Source of the DNA: Phyllobacterium sp. 628
GTDB lineage: Bacteria > Pseudomonadota > Alphaproteobacteria > Rhizobiales > Rhizobiaceae
Assembly: GCF_014189505.1 (NCBI RefSeq)
Contig: NZ_CP050303.1
Location: 310,001-374,000 of the forward strand
DNA length: 64,000 bases
Reading direction: 5' to 3'
This document shows positions 58,201 through 64,000 of the stretch, piece after piece; positions within the stretch are counted from its first letter, which is position 1, and every line of letters starts with the position of its first letter. The notes below the pieces were generated by a model. It was not told the DNA's origin, made no database searches, and was given only the letters and a program-made list of their open reading frames with translations. Made by a program: the position numbers and the translations under genes.

Positions 58201-59991
58201 GTTGATCGTCGAGCCCGCCGTACTGCCACTCGGCACGCCTGCAGCCTTCGCAATTGTTATTGTAGGGGTGGACGCAATCGTTGTCGTCGTCGTGCTTGGC
58301 GGCGTTGTGATTGGTGTCGCACCACCGGGCGGTGTGCCTGTTGCGGTCGCGCTGTTTGTGACAGTGCCCGCATCCACTTCCGCCTGTGTGATCGTGTGCG
58401 TGCCCGTGCAAACCGCGCTGGCACCCGGTGCCAGCGGCGCGGACGGACAGGTAGCCGCTGCGTCCAGCTTCGGATCGGTGATCGACGATGGTGTAAGCGG
58501 AACGTCGCCGGTATTCGTAATGGTGAAGCTGTACGTAATCTTCGATCCAGCTGTTGTTCCAGTTGGCGTACCCGCGCTTTTTACCATCGTCATGGATGGG
58601 CGTTTTGGCGTGTTGGTAAAGGTACACGTGATGTCGTCACCCGCTGTTGGGGTAACAGAGAAACTTGTCCCGGCTCCCGACGGCAATGTCGTCGTTGCCC
58701 CGGACTTGGCATTTGTACAGGCGATCGTACCGCCATAGAGTGCGATAGGGCTGGAGCTGCCGCTCGCCATCGCTTCTGAAAGCGTGTAGGCCGTGCCAAC
58801 CGAAATATTGGAAAGCTGAGCCTGACCATTGGCCGCTGCACCTGCGCCTGTCGTATCGACGGAAACCGGCCCATTGGCACCTGCAATCGTCAGCGCAAAC
58901 TGATCGCTTGCCGCGACACGTGTTCCGGTCAATGCCTTCTTCACGGTAAGGCGCGCATCGTCATCGAGGATCGTGTAGGTCGAGGTACCGTTGGCAGCGG
59001 CGCCACAGGACGTCGCACTGGCAATCGTGTACGATCCTGGATTGGCCGTCATCGTAAACACGATTGTTTTGTTCGGTTCGATGACAGTGTCATTGACGAT
59101 TGAGACGCCGGTCGCAATGGTTTGCGTACCGTCGTAATCACCGGCAGGGATGGTCACGTTAAATGTGTTCGTCCCGTTTGGCGTGGTGTAATCGGTCGTC
59201 AGTGCGGCTGTACCACTAAGTGTTACCTGTACTGTTATTGCAGAGGTCAGAGTACCCGCAACGCGGAAGGCAGGCAGGTTCGCGGTCGGGATGCTTTCGG
59301 CACCCGACGCGCTTCCGGGCTGGAATTCCACGTAAGGCGACAAGGTAATCTGAATGTTATCAAGAAAGTTGCCGACACTGCCTGAATTAAGCGATTCAAA
59401 TCCAAGCGTCTGCACACCTGAGGCACCGTTATATGTGTAGGTGCCACTTCTGTTGAACCACGAACTTGCATTCGCATCCGATCTGGAGATCTGCGTCGTC
59501 GCCCCCGTGGGTGTCGAAGCAATGTTGAACGAGATGCTTTCTGTACCACTGGTTGCCCGGCGGCGATGCGAAAACTGCCAGTTGAAGCGTTCACCACTGA
59601 CAAGGCAAACGTTCTGGTACAGACGCGAAGAGACGTTCGCATTCAACTCAACGAACTGCGACCCCTGTGCCGCTGGCACGCCTTGGAACCCGCTGCCCCA
59701 AAACTCCATCAACCGCCCGGTCGATGCAACCGGCTTGGTTGGGCAACTGCTGCTCGTTGCGGCAGATGGATGTGTTGTTTCCCAACCCGGAACCTCGCTG
59801 TCAGGGAAGAACGCAATACAGTTTGTTCCGCCCAGATTGGGGCTTTCAAAACCTTGGTTGATGAAACTGCGCTGAACCTGCCCGTAAGCAAATTCGGGCA
59901 ATGCTGCTGCAAAGAAAAGCAATAAAAAAGCAAAGACAAATGGAAGACGCAGAAGGTGTTTTTGAATGATGGTTGCGCCGCCGTATTCCAA
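49249..59991 (-). CDS. Giant secreted repeat protein (3580 aa) with 25 DUF11/DUF7507-like domains and OmpA-like C-terminus
   Basis: A 3580-residue exported protein. It starts at TTG 59991 (AGGA five bases upstream) with a hydrophobic signal peptide ending near FAYGQ. Residues about 40-220 resemble a beta-jellyroll lectin-like domain. A Calx-beta-like segment and a further domain (about 220-460) follow, then 25 tandem repeats of about 110 residues to about 3255. After these come one divergent DUF11 domain, an SdrD-B-like domain with a calcium-loop type DLNGNGYQDDGEPG, and a degenerate OmpA-like end (FQPGNSELKNEWSKG). The repeats share the ITYSFTVTNTGNVTLT core. Fifteen keep a cysteine pair and ten lack it. 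No autotransporter barrel or type I signal is seen. A surface adhesin or envelope filament is the best inference. The barrel-protein gene overlaps the stop. Confidence 0.85.
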   Translation of the reverse strand: MEYGGATIIQKHLLRLPFVFAFLLLFFAAALPEFAYGQVQRSFINQGFESPNLGGTNCIAFFPDSEVPGWETTHPSAATSSSCPTKPVASTGRLMEFWGSGFQGVPAAQGSQFVELNANVSSRLYQNVCLVSGERFNWQFSHRRRATSGTESISFNIASTPTGATTQISRSDANASSWFNRSGTYTYNGASGVQTLGFESLNSGSVGNFLDNIQITLSPYVEFQPGSASGAESIPTANLPAFRVAGTLTSAITVQVTLSGTAALTTDYTTPNGTNTFNVTIPAGDYDGTQTIATGVSIVNDTVIEPNKTIVFTMTANPGSYTIASATSCGAAANGTSTYTILDDDARLTVKKALTGTRVAASDQFALTIAGANGPVSVDTTGAGAAANGQAQLSNISVGTAYTLSEAMASGSSSPIALYGGTIACTNAKSGATTTLPSGAGTSFSVTPTAGDDITCTFTNTPKRPSMTMVKSAGTPTGTTAGSKITYSFTITNTGDVPLTPSSITDPKLDAAATCPSAPLAPGASAVCTGTHTITQAEVDAGTVTNSATATGTPPGGATPITTPPSTTTTTIASTPTITIAKAAGVPSGSTAGSTINYNFTVTNTGNVTLKSIVVTDPKIPAPGPLCPVTQLAPNANTICTGTHTITQAEVDAGKVDNSATVRGTPPTGDPVNGGPSTTSTPLTRTGSVSIVKTAGAPSGNTTGSTIAYSFRVQNTGNTTLITLVINDAKLDAPGATCAQTTLAPGAVTTCTGTHTITQAEVDAGTSNNTASATTTGPDGSPVNSGTSTVNTPLTRSASMTVNKVAGTATGATAGSTIPYTFTVKNTGNVTLTGVVINDAKLDAAATCAATTLVPNASTTCTGTHTITQAEVNAGTSNNSATASGTPPTGGAITSPPSTTATPLASAPALTIDKAAGTPTSNAAGGTIAYTFTVKNTGNVTLTSVGINDAKLSSPATCPATTLQPGDSTICTGSHTITQAEVDAGTADNSATANGTPPTGPKAISTPDGTATPLTRSSSIAIAKSAGAPTGNTPGSTIAYSFTVTNTGNVTLTNIAVNDSKLPAAPVCTVTTLAPGANTTCTGTYALTQADINAGQVANSATSTGTSPTGPVTSTPSTTTTPITQSKSITIDKVAGTPTGNTAGSTIPYTFTVKNTGNVTLTTIAITDAKLDAAAVCAATTLAPNASTTCTGTHTITQAEVNAGRASNSATVSGTPPSGPAITGGPSTTDTTLTRVPALTIDKVAGTPTGNAAGATISYTFNVVNTGNVTLTGLVINDAKLDAVATCPVTTLVPGANTTCTGTHTITQGEVNAGTVTNSATATGTSPTGASVTSTPDTTATPITRTPNLTIVKTAGALTGNRVGDTITYSFRIENTGNVTLTNVKVADLLPNIILAGGPIPTFVPGAVDTTTFTATYTLVQADIEAGVVNNSATATGTPQGGGADFTSAPSTTSTTISAAPALSLVKRAAAPSGNAAGSTIVYTFEVTNTGNVLVTNIAINDPKLTSVTCNPTSLVPEAVTTCTGTYAITQPEVNAGKVVNTATASGTPSRGTSPVNSNSSGTTTPIAAEPNISLVKTAGTPSGNTAGSTVVYTFTVKNTGNLPLSNVNVTDPLVTVPGGPVALAVGDTHVFTATYILTQADVNKGEVVNTASAAGQTAAGASVDASASAIVAIAQTPQLTLVKTHGTPTGSTVGSTIPYTFAVTNTGNLPLTNVTVTESLAGVVLSGNPIATLAVNQTSSAITGVYTITQADIDRGHVTNSATASGTDTNETAVPSLQSSTDTLLEQKPSLSIVKAVVAGTPAQNRAGSKIDYTFTVKNDGNLPLTNIAVSDGKLDAAASCPVTSLAPGAQTVCTGSHTLTQADVNAGKVTNTATAAGQTATGKSVISPPSTVEKIIPEEGSLVIVKTATPPTGNTAGSIVHYTFTVTNTGNIPLTLVDVADNRISVDVSGGPYTMQPGESKVFTADYTLTQADIENGTITNTATASGFTPTNQKITSPPDSFTTNVPAAAALSIVKSAGTLSGQSQGSTIPYTFTVTNTGNVRVTAIVVHDVKIASITCDKTALDPKDVAQCTGTYAITQPEVNAGVVNNTANATGTPSRGAPSVTSNNSTTSTPVASAPGISLQKSAGIPSGSVKGSTIPYTFTVQNIGNVTLKGIAITDTKLAVAPTCAATTLEPGISTTCTGSYTLDQGDVNTGSVVNQATVSGTPPTGAAVSAGDQATVQITAAPALKVEKTAGTPSGNTVGSTIDYTFRIENTGNVTLTQVMLSDQLAGVVLSGNAIATLEPGAVDTATFTARYTLKQEDIDKGLVINTVTGSGTAPNGIVVKNDSTVTSTITSAAGISLVKTAGPPSGNTAGSTIVYTFTVKNTGNVTLKAIAVTDTKLPTPPVCAVTELAPNATTTCTGTYTLKQTDDVDAGKVDNAASVKGTPPTGADVTGTSGTSTPIASAAAITVVKTAGPPSGNIIDSTIDYTFTVKNTGNVTLKGITLTDTLTDIVLTGGPIDLIPGAEDSTTFKASYKLKQRDIDAGKVDNEVTATGKPANSAAVTGNSKVSTPITSAPALTIVKTASAPTGNTVGSKISYTFKLENTGNVTLKDVMLSEQLAGVTLNGTAINTFIPKAVDSTTFTAEYTLTQADVDLGSVKNKVTATGTTLDGKLVSATGSVTSTITAAPAIVLVKSITSGNPYAVTGDVVTYEYVVTNSGNVTIKQPLSVNDDKITAPNAVQCPSLPAGGLIPKGTLTCTASYKVTQTDIDAGSVTNKATATDGTTVSPEVEAKALATKTPALTMVKSITAGDPYTAVGSVVSYRYLVTNSGNVTITQPISVADDKIAAVNCPALPVGGLAPKATLTCTGTYTVKQPDLDTGSVTNKAKATDGTTTSPEVTATAKATLSPALTVEKKAGTPSGNTVGSTIDYTFIVKNTGNVTMNGITLNDSLAGIVLTGGPIDLAPGAQDTTTFKARYTLTQADLNKGKVENSATVSGTPATGGNPIVSPPSQVTTPVTPVATLTVVKTGGTPSGSTVGSTIDYTFVVTNTGNVDLTNVTLADTLPNVVVSGGPIALLTTGTTDSTTFTARYKLTQQDLDAGQVVNSATASGTPSSGGAAITSMPSSVTSPIQQDPKIEVTKTGKVSDVNGNGFIDAGDTITYNFVVTNVGNVVVNDIAPIDAGPTFNGKTAANKLGAFSPGLTAIAPGQNHTFTATYTLAQSDVDGAAGVKDGVLNKATARGYYRGGASGGTAIDAAEAKSLIDLPAAQPSDVTITKQAGLRQIRRGEKAPFTIKVTNKTNSNVGGVNVVDRMPSGFRYVEGSASINGVAVTPVVNGLNVFFENIALGPKAEVVIRLQMLALSTAGPGKHVNRARVTGPGGNSLAPEASASVEIMVEPVFDCGDIVGKVFDDLNGNGYQDDGEPGLPGVRVATVRGLLITTDKFGRFHVACADLPDSRIGSNFIMKLDPRTLPTGYRLTTENPRVIRLTAGKMSSLNFGASLGRVVRLDLKDEAFQPGNSELKNEWSKGVDQLISVLKEKPSTLRISYAANSNKDLAKQRMDAVQEEVAKRWKTVGGDYELNIETRVEAGQ
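50230..58600 (-). repeat. Tandem array of 25 ~330-bp repeats encoding DUF11/DUF7507-like domains
   Basis: I counted 25 units from the translated sequence, each about 108-115 residues. The consensus runs from a lysine-threonine start (VKTAGTPSGN), through IxYTFTVTNTGNVTL, to a threonine-rich linker. Fifteen units (1-8, 10, 13, 15, 16, 18, 21, 22) have a Cys pair about 12-15 residues apart around TTLxPG; ten (9, 11, 12, 14, 17, 19, 20, 23-25) replace it with a GGPI-type loop and no cysteine. Boundaries are approximate. At the DNA level the units are diverged, not perfect copies. Confidence 0.85.
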
Positions 59992-60022
59992 TTAATCCTA
60001 CCCCGTATTAAACTATTTAAAA

Positions 60023-60044
60023 TTGAACAGGAAAAACTGTTCAA
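60023..60044 (-). promoter_or_regulatory. Perfect hairpin just upstream of the giant-gene start
   Basis: TTGAACAG (60023-60030) and CTGTTCAA (60037-60044) form a perfect 8-bp stem with a 6-base loop, 31 bases before the TTG start. A third TTGAACA half-site lies at 60052. It may be an operator dyad or an mRNA stem affecting translation of the large transcript. Confidence 0.5.
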
Positions 60045-60663
60045 CCGTAGATTGAACAATCAAACGCAAAAAAGCCGCGCTCAAAAACGCTGCAACATAA
60101 AAAAATACGCAACCCCTGCCCCAAACTGCGCAATCGGCAGTTGTGAGTCACGATAATAGTGCACCCAAGAAGTAGGGGTCAAGGGGAAATTGGATTTTGC
60201 ACCGATTTCCGGTATAAATTTCTACTAATATTTTACTTTTGAAATTTTGCGCGCGAGCGAGGCGTTTTGCCTGAGCAAATCCGGGTTAATCTTTAATATA
60301 TTAAAAATATATCATCTGCCGTGATTCAAATACGAATAAACTAGATTCAAATATTATCCACGCTCCAACGGCAATATTATAACGATACATATTATAGTAA
60401 TACAAATGGTATGGATGCTTTGCATATGACAAGAATTAATGATTCTTGGCCGATTTTTACGACGCTCGCCAATCGGAATTTGCATAAAAATGGGTCTATT
60501 TCGCTTGAAATCGGGTGCTCAAATGATCCGGGAGAAGCCGTGCAATCAGATGGCGGATCATCGCAATATATCCGGCTCGCGGGTCAGCGATGGCCTCACA
60601 CCTCACCCGTCCGCGCGCGGTATTAAAAAGCACAAAATATCTGGATTACGCAGACCGATCTTT

Positions 60664-60694
60664 GCCGGTTAAGAGCTTTATTTCGGCAACCGGC
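60664..60694 (-). terminator. Weak hairpin downstream of RHE_PE00001-type gene
   Basis: GCCGGTT (60664-60670) and AACCGGC (60688-60694) form a 7-bp stem with a 17-base loop about 30 bases past the stop at 60723. No T-run follows on the minus strand, so this is a tentative terminator. Confidence 0.3.
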
Positions 60695-60722
60695 TAACAA
60701 ATATCAGCATTGGTGCGTGACC

Positions 60723-61940
60723 TTAAACGATACCCCAGGCGCGATACCGGCCCCGGCCCGTCATCTCGCGTACACCCAGCTCCGCAACAAGATTGAGCGC
60801 ACCGCGTGACGTCACCTTCAATTCTTTGGCGATCAGCGCAGTCGAGACCATGGGGCGCGACAGAATCAAATCGATCATACCCGGCAGACTTGAGGTGGAA
60901 CGCCGGTCCTTCAATTTCCGCTCCATCTGCACTCGCGCGAGACTGAGGCGGTCAATTTCCTTCAGATTGGCAATAGCCGATGTTTGTGCGGCTTCCAGAA
61001 AGGCCGATAGCCGCGTGTTACGGTCACGCGCACGGCGGCGGTCACGCGGGATTGTTCGCAAACCGGCATTGAAGGCCGCCAGATGGGCGCGCGTTTTCGA
61101 CCGTTCGCGCAGCATCGATGCGACAAGCATGGGCCCAAGCCAATGCTGATGTTGCAATGGCTCGATATCTTCCCATGCATCCCAGAGCAGCGCAGCCGCA
61201 AGCATCGGCGGCAAATCGCGGGTCCGGTCAAGCACGGCGTACCATTGCTCCAATCGTCTGTCTTCGTCCCAGTCAGGATCATAGACCAATGGGTCGCCAT
61301 CCGGCGTCACGTCACTGGCCGAAGCCTTTCTGTTTCTGGATGCTTTTTCCGGGTGTCCGGCTTCCGCCGGTTGCTCGTCAGACGAGGGCTGGTTCAACAG
61401 ACGCGCCGACCGGTCAAGCAAAGCATCGAGCCGCGCCAACTCCTCCTCGAAAGCATTTTCAGCTTCGGAGCTTGGTTCACTCTCATTGTCGGGTTCCGGG
61501 CGTATGACGCGTTCATTGACAATGGGCGCGAGCAGCGTGTCAGTACCCCAGCGGCCACGCAGACTGGCAATACCTTTGGGACTGAGTGCCCATTGCGCCG
61601 GACTGGCAGAAATCTGCCGGCGCGTTCGCAAGATGGCATGCGCCCGGGTCAATTCGTGCGTTGGGGTACGGATGTCCATCCGGGCATCATGCAGCACGAG
61701 GTCTTCGACATGAACAAGTTCCCCCGACAGCCAGAGCGAATTGCAGGCTTCCATAAAATGCGAACGCGCAATCCAGCCCTCGTTCTCACGCAGGAGTCCA
61801 TCTTTTGATTGACGGCTACCCAACTCACCAAAGTCACCCTTGCGCGCTACGCGCTCATCCAGCCGCGCCAAGGCATCTTCGGCAGCAACAACCGGGCGAA
61901 GCAGATCTTTGAGTGAGTAGTCCGTAGAATCATAAGTCAT
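60723..61940 (-). CDS. RHE_PE00001-family protein (DUF1612 with HTH DNA-binding domain)
   Basis: A 405-residue protein that resembles the rhizobial RHE_PE00001 family: a conserved N-terminal DUF1612-like region (DALARLDERVARKG and GWIARSHFMEACNSLWLSGELVHVEDLVLHD shortened here to its core) and a C-terminal winged helix (ALIAKELKVTSRGALNLVAELGV). The middle is acidic and low in complexity (about 155-215). The family is named after a gene on a Rhizobium etli plasmid; its function is not established. The HTH suggests DNA binding. It is followed on the same strand by the AT-rich leader of the giant-protein unit, so it could regulate that unit, but this is speculation. Confidence 0.75.
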   Translation of the reverse strand: MTYDSTDYSLKDLLRPVVAAEDALARLDERVARKGDFGELGSRQSKDGLLRENEGWIARSHFMEACNSLWLSGELVHVEDLVLHDARMDIRTPTHELTRAHAILRTRRQISASPAQWALSPKGIASLRGRWGTDTLLAPIVNERVIRPEPDNESEPSSEAENAFEEELARLDALLDRSARLLNQPSSDEQPAEAGHPEKASRNRKASASDVTPDGDPLVYDPDWDEDRRLEQWYAVLDRTRDLPPMLAAALLWDAWEDIEPLQHQHWLGPMLVASMLRERSKTRAHLAAFNAGLRTIPRDRRRARDRNTRLSAFLEAAQTSAIANLKEIDRLSLARVQMERKLKDRRSTSSLPGMIDLILSRPMVSTALIAKELKVTSRGALNLVAELGVREMTGRGRYRAWGIV

Positions 61941-62043
61941 TGAAATAATGATAAGGGAATAGTGAAAGTGAAGCTATTGCCCGGTCCATAAAAGAAAACT
62001 CTTCAATCGGGAACGATGCAAACAGTTTGGTTCCACGCACCTT

Positions 62044-64000
62044 TCAAAGTGACCGCCAATGAAAAGCACCGGTATTCCCACGGCGGGTAGCAGTTGATGA
62101 ACCTGAGATCAGCGACGGATGATCTTCGACCATGACTGCGATGAGTCTCAGGGATGCGGCAGCCTGCAAGGTCAGTGGCGAAGCTGAGATCGCAGTAATT
62201 TCCTTTGCCAACAAGCGTGCCGATGCGACGAAGCCACTGATCGAACCAATATTCTGCGTCTGCAAACTCATCATTCGCGCCAGTTGCGCGAGGTTTTCCG
62301 AGACACGGTCAGCAACATTCTCTTCCAGACGCCCCCACAACAGCAGCCTGCGCAGCCGGATGATTTCGGCTCCCAAGGTGACGGAGGACAAGGCATCTTC
62401 GAGCAACGCGTCGCCAGCTTCTTTCATGTTTCTCAAAATTGGCATCAGCTGATTGATACGGTCGTATGCAAGACTGTTGAAAGCCGAAGAATTGGGAATG
62501 CGATCACGCAAACAGAGCCGCACAACATCCGTTCGCAATGCATTCATCATTCTGTTCACCGTTACCTGAGGGCGCTTTGGCAGGACGACGATAAAAACAA
62601 GAAGACCGATAAGTATGCCGGCCAGAACCGACAAGGACGTTTCCATGAATATATAGGGTTCAAAAGCCATTGTTTCATGCGGCTTCAAGAAGACAATGAA
62701 ATTGATGGCGAAAGCCGTTGCCGGACCAACATGACGCGGATCAGCCATCAACAGGGCAACCGGCACAAGGATGGGGATGACAAAGACGGTAAACCAGAAG
62801 AGGCCGGGAAAATGCGGCAGGACAAGCTGGCTGAGTATAAACGCAAAGGGCACCGCATAGAGAGTGCCCTTGAAAAAGCCCCAACTGGTCTGGAGCGGGT
62901 TTGGCATCGAGGCAAAAAGGCTGCAGACGACTGCCACGATGATTGCTGCAGCGGCAGTATCCGTATGCCTGCTTTGCATCCAGTAAGCCGTCATCAGAGC
63001 TGTAGCAACAACAGCCCGGATGGCATTGACAGATGCGGTGCTACGATCACGATAAACTGGCAAAGCCGGGGGCCTCTTGTTTACCGTTCCATACTGCGAG
63101 CGGCTGCGCAAAGCTGACAAGCCACTCAATGTTGCCTTCAGGCCGTCAACAAATTCGCCAAGCAGAGTCAACCGCGCCATCATACCGATCTGATCGTCAG
63201 ACCAGGGCTTGTCCTTGAGTTCGGTAATTTCACCGGCGATCGCTTCCAGCCGTTCCAGCCAGGGCCCGGTTGCATCAAGCTTGAAATCCTGCGCCATAGC
63301 ATCGAGCAGACTGCCGAGTTTATCGCGCAAAGCCTGCCATGTGGCGTCCGACGAGGCCCTATGGGCAACAAGGATGTTCACGATCGACAGGCAGGACATG
63401 AGGTGCCCGACAGTGTGGCGGGAATGACGCCCGTGCGTGACAAGACTTGGCGCTTCAAGCCGGGCGTGCGCCCGCATGGCTGCGAGAGCCTGCGTATCGG
63501 CAATCAATTTCCTATGGGCAATTTTGAGCTCATTCGCATCGCGTCCGGCAATGGCGCTGCTGGTGTACCGCGCAAGATCGGCGATACAGTTTTCCAGACC
63601 TTCAACGAGGGCGGCGCGCGCAAGTTGGGGTCTGAAGAAGCGGCTGGCTATACCGGCGAAGACAATGCCGAGCATGATTTCAGTGCAACGGGCATAGGCA
63701 ATTTCCGTGAGCAAATGAGACTGACCGAAGGCGGGCAGCGCAATGATAACGGCCGTATAGCCGGCCAAAGCGGCGCCATAGGATTCAGGATTGCGCAGCA
63801 TGGAAGCGGCATAGGTGCAAAACGCGACCCACAGCGCAATCGAGATTACAAACAGCCATTGAATATCACTGGTCAGCGCCGTAATTGCGATGGCTGCCAG
63901 TGCTCCTGCCACCGTCCCGGCCAGACGAAACAGGCCTTTGCTGATAACCATACCGGCAATCGGCTGGGATACGATGAAAACCGTCATCATGGCCCATTGC
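62044..64000 (-). CDS. FUSC-family transporter (fusaric acid resistance/aromatic exporter type), partial at N-terminus
   Basis: An inner-membrane protein of at least 652 residues; the frame stays open to the window edge, so the true start lies beyond 64000. The visible N-terminus QWAMMTVFIVSQPIAG is the conserved block after the first helix of FUSC proteins. Two groups of helices (about residues 1-115 and 335-480 of the visible part) flank two cytoplasmic regions, the usual FUSC/AaeB layout. Such proteins export aromatic acids and toxic compounds, usually with a membrane fusion protein; none is visible here. The gene is 103 bp upstream of the RHE_PE00001-type gene on the same strand. Confidence 0.88.
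   Translation of the reverse strand, partial: QWAMMTVFIVSQPIAGMVISKGLFRLAGTVAGALAAIAITALTSDIQWLFVISIALWVAFCTYAASMLRNPESYGAALAGYTAVIIALPAFGQSHLLTEIAYARCTEIMLGIVFAGIASRFFRPQLARAALVEGLENCIADLARYTSSAIAGRDANELKIAHRKLIADTQALAAMRAHARLEAPSLVTHGRHSRHTVGHLMSCLSIVNILVAHRASSDATWQALRDKLGSLLDAMAQDFKLDATGPWLERLEAIAGEITELKDKPWSDDQIGMMARLTLLGEFVDGLKATLSGLSALRSRSQYGTVNKRPPALPVYRDRSTASVNAIRAVVATALMTAYWMQSRHTDTAAAAIIVAVVCSLFASMPNPLQTSWGFFKGTLYAVPFAFILSQLVLPHFPGLFWFTVFVIPILVPVALLMADPRHVGPATAFAINFIVFLKPHETMAFEPYIFMETSLSVLAGILIGLLVFIVVLPKRPQVTVNRMMNALRTDVVRLCLRDRIPNSSAFNSLAYDRINQLMPILRNMKEAGDALLEDALSSVTLGAEIIRLRRLLLWGRLEENVADRVSENLAQLARMMSLQTQNIGSISGFVASARLLAKEITAISASPLTLQAAASLRLIAVMVEDHPSLISGSSTATRRGNTGAFHWRSL

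Larger units (their letters stand above)
59992..60722. promoter_or_regulatory. AT-rich 731-bp leader of the giant-protein operon
   Basis: This stretch separates the RHE_PE00001-type gene from the giant repeat gene, both on the minus strand. It is markedly AT-rich, especially 60190-60480, unlike its neighbours. It contains the hairpin at 60023-60044 and a weak stem near 60664-60694. Short ORFs here look non-coding. No clear -35/-10 pair could be chosen because many AT-rich candidates exist. A silencer target, a complex promoter or a long untranslated leader are all possible. Confidence 0.45.

Noticed and set aside
50230-58600. The regular repeats as a possible CRISPR array or DNA satellite
   Set aside because: The period is about 330 bp, the units diverge in sequence and the reading frame is open throughout, so these are protein-domain repeats.
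49249-59991. Classical autotransporter or type I-secreted RTX adhesin
   Set aside because: The C-terminus is OmpA-like, not a translocator barrel, there are no glycine-rich RTX nonapeptides, and a cleavable N-terminal signal peptide is present.
60411-60672. Small overlapping open frames in the AT-rich leader
   Set aside because: They have no ribosome site or domain and occur in a region with unusual base composition; a regulatory leader is a simpler reading.
1-64000. tRNA, rRNA, insertion sequence, phage or replication-origin genes
   Set aside because: I looked for tRNA-like cloverleafs, transposase and integrase motifs and repABC-type proteins and recognised none; a covariance-model scan could still find a small RNA.

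Overview
The window reads as a chromosomal or chromid segment of a Hyphomicrobiales (Rhizobiales) alphaproteobacterium. A relative of Brucella/Ochrobactrum or Phyllobacterium is my best guess, from protein style only. Supporting signs are the dense set of ABC and TRAP uptake systems next to LysR, LacI and IclR regulators, two TGA-N9-TCA sites that match the RirA iron-responsive operator of rhizobia, a Gram-negative class GN sortase with its VIT/VWA target, and an RHE_PE00001-type (DUF1612) protein. No rRNA, tRNA, CRISPR array, insertion sequence or replication gene was recognised.

Layout. (1) 1-3806: a partial XRE-type regulator, then a VIT/VWA surface protein ending in an LPQTA sorting signal, overlapped by its class GN sortase. 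(2) 3809-11894: a catabolic module for an unknown organic acid. An acyl-CoA synthetase (frameshifted as sequenced) and an IclR regulator lie on the minus strand. Divergent from them are a TRAP transporter (binding protein and fused DctQM), two SDR dehydrogenases and a tandem PPC-domain (DUF296) protein. (3) 11891-19475: a LacI regulator divergent from a sugar ABC operon with an isomerase/epimerase-like protein and a Gfo/Idh/MocA dehydrogenase. Two identical 16-bp operators 240 bp apart flank the control region. (4) 19536-24167: SoxR and a SoxR-box-like site facing gamma-glutamyltranspeptidase, then a LysR regulator with an aminotransferase. (5) 24388-33514: a long plus-strand run with an agmatinase-family ureohydrolase, a polar amino acid ABC system without its own ATPase, a complete polyamine-type ABC system, a nitrilase-fold hydrolase and a DauA-like D-arginine dehydrogenase. 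This looks like uptake and breakdown of arginine-like guanidino compounds. (6) 33511-40921: a LysR regulator divergent from a full Liv-type ABC transporter plus a GMC oxidoreductase. (7) 40983-41650: a FitAB/VapBC toxin-antitoxin pair. (8) 41674-45251: TonB, ExbD, ExbB and a siderophore-interacting reductase, with RirA-type boxes before exbB and the reductase gene. (9) 45416-59991: a two-gene overlapping unit encoding a 3580-residue secreted protein with 25 tandem beta-sandwich (DUF11/DUF7507-like) repeats and a 1278-residue outer-membrane barrel protein. (10) 60723-64000: an RHE_PE00001-family protein and a partial FUSC-family exporter.

The most unusual element is the giant repeat protein with its barrel partner. 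The genes overlap by four bases, the giant starts at TTG under a perfect hairpin, and the pair follows a 731-bp AT-rich leader. I infer a surface adhesin or cell-envelope system with a dedicated outer-membrane partner, which the sequence alone cannot prove. Two genes (acyl-CoA synthetase, second sugar permease) carry single-base frameshifts in five-base G/C runs, so sequencing error should be considered before calling them broken.
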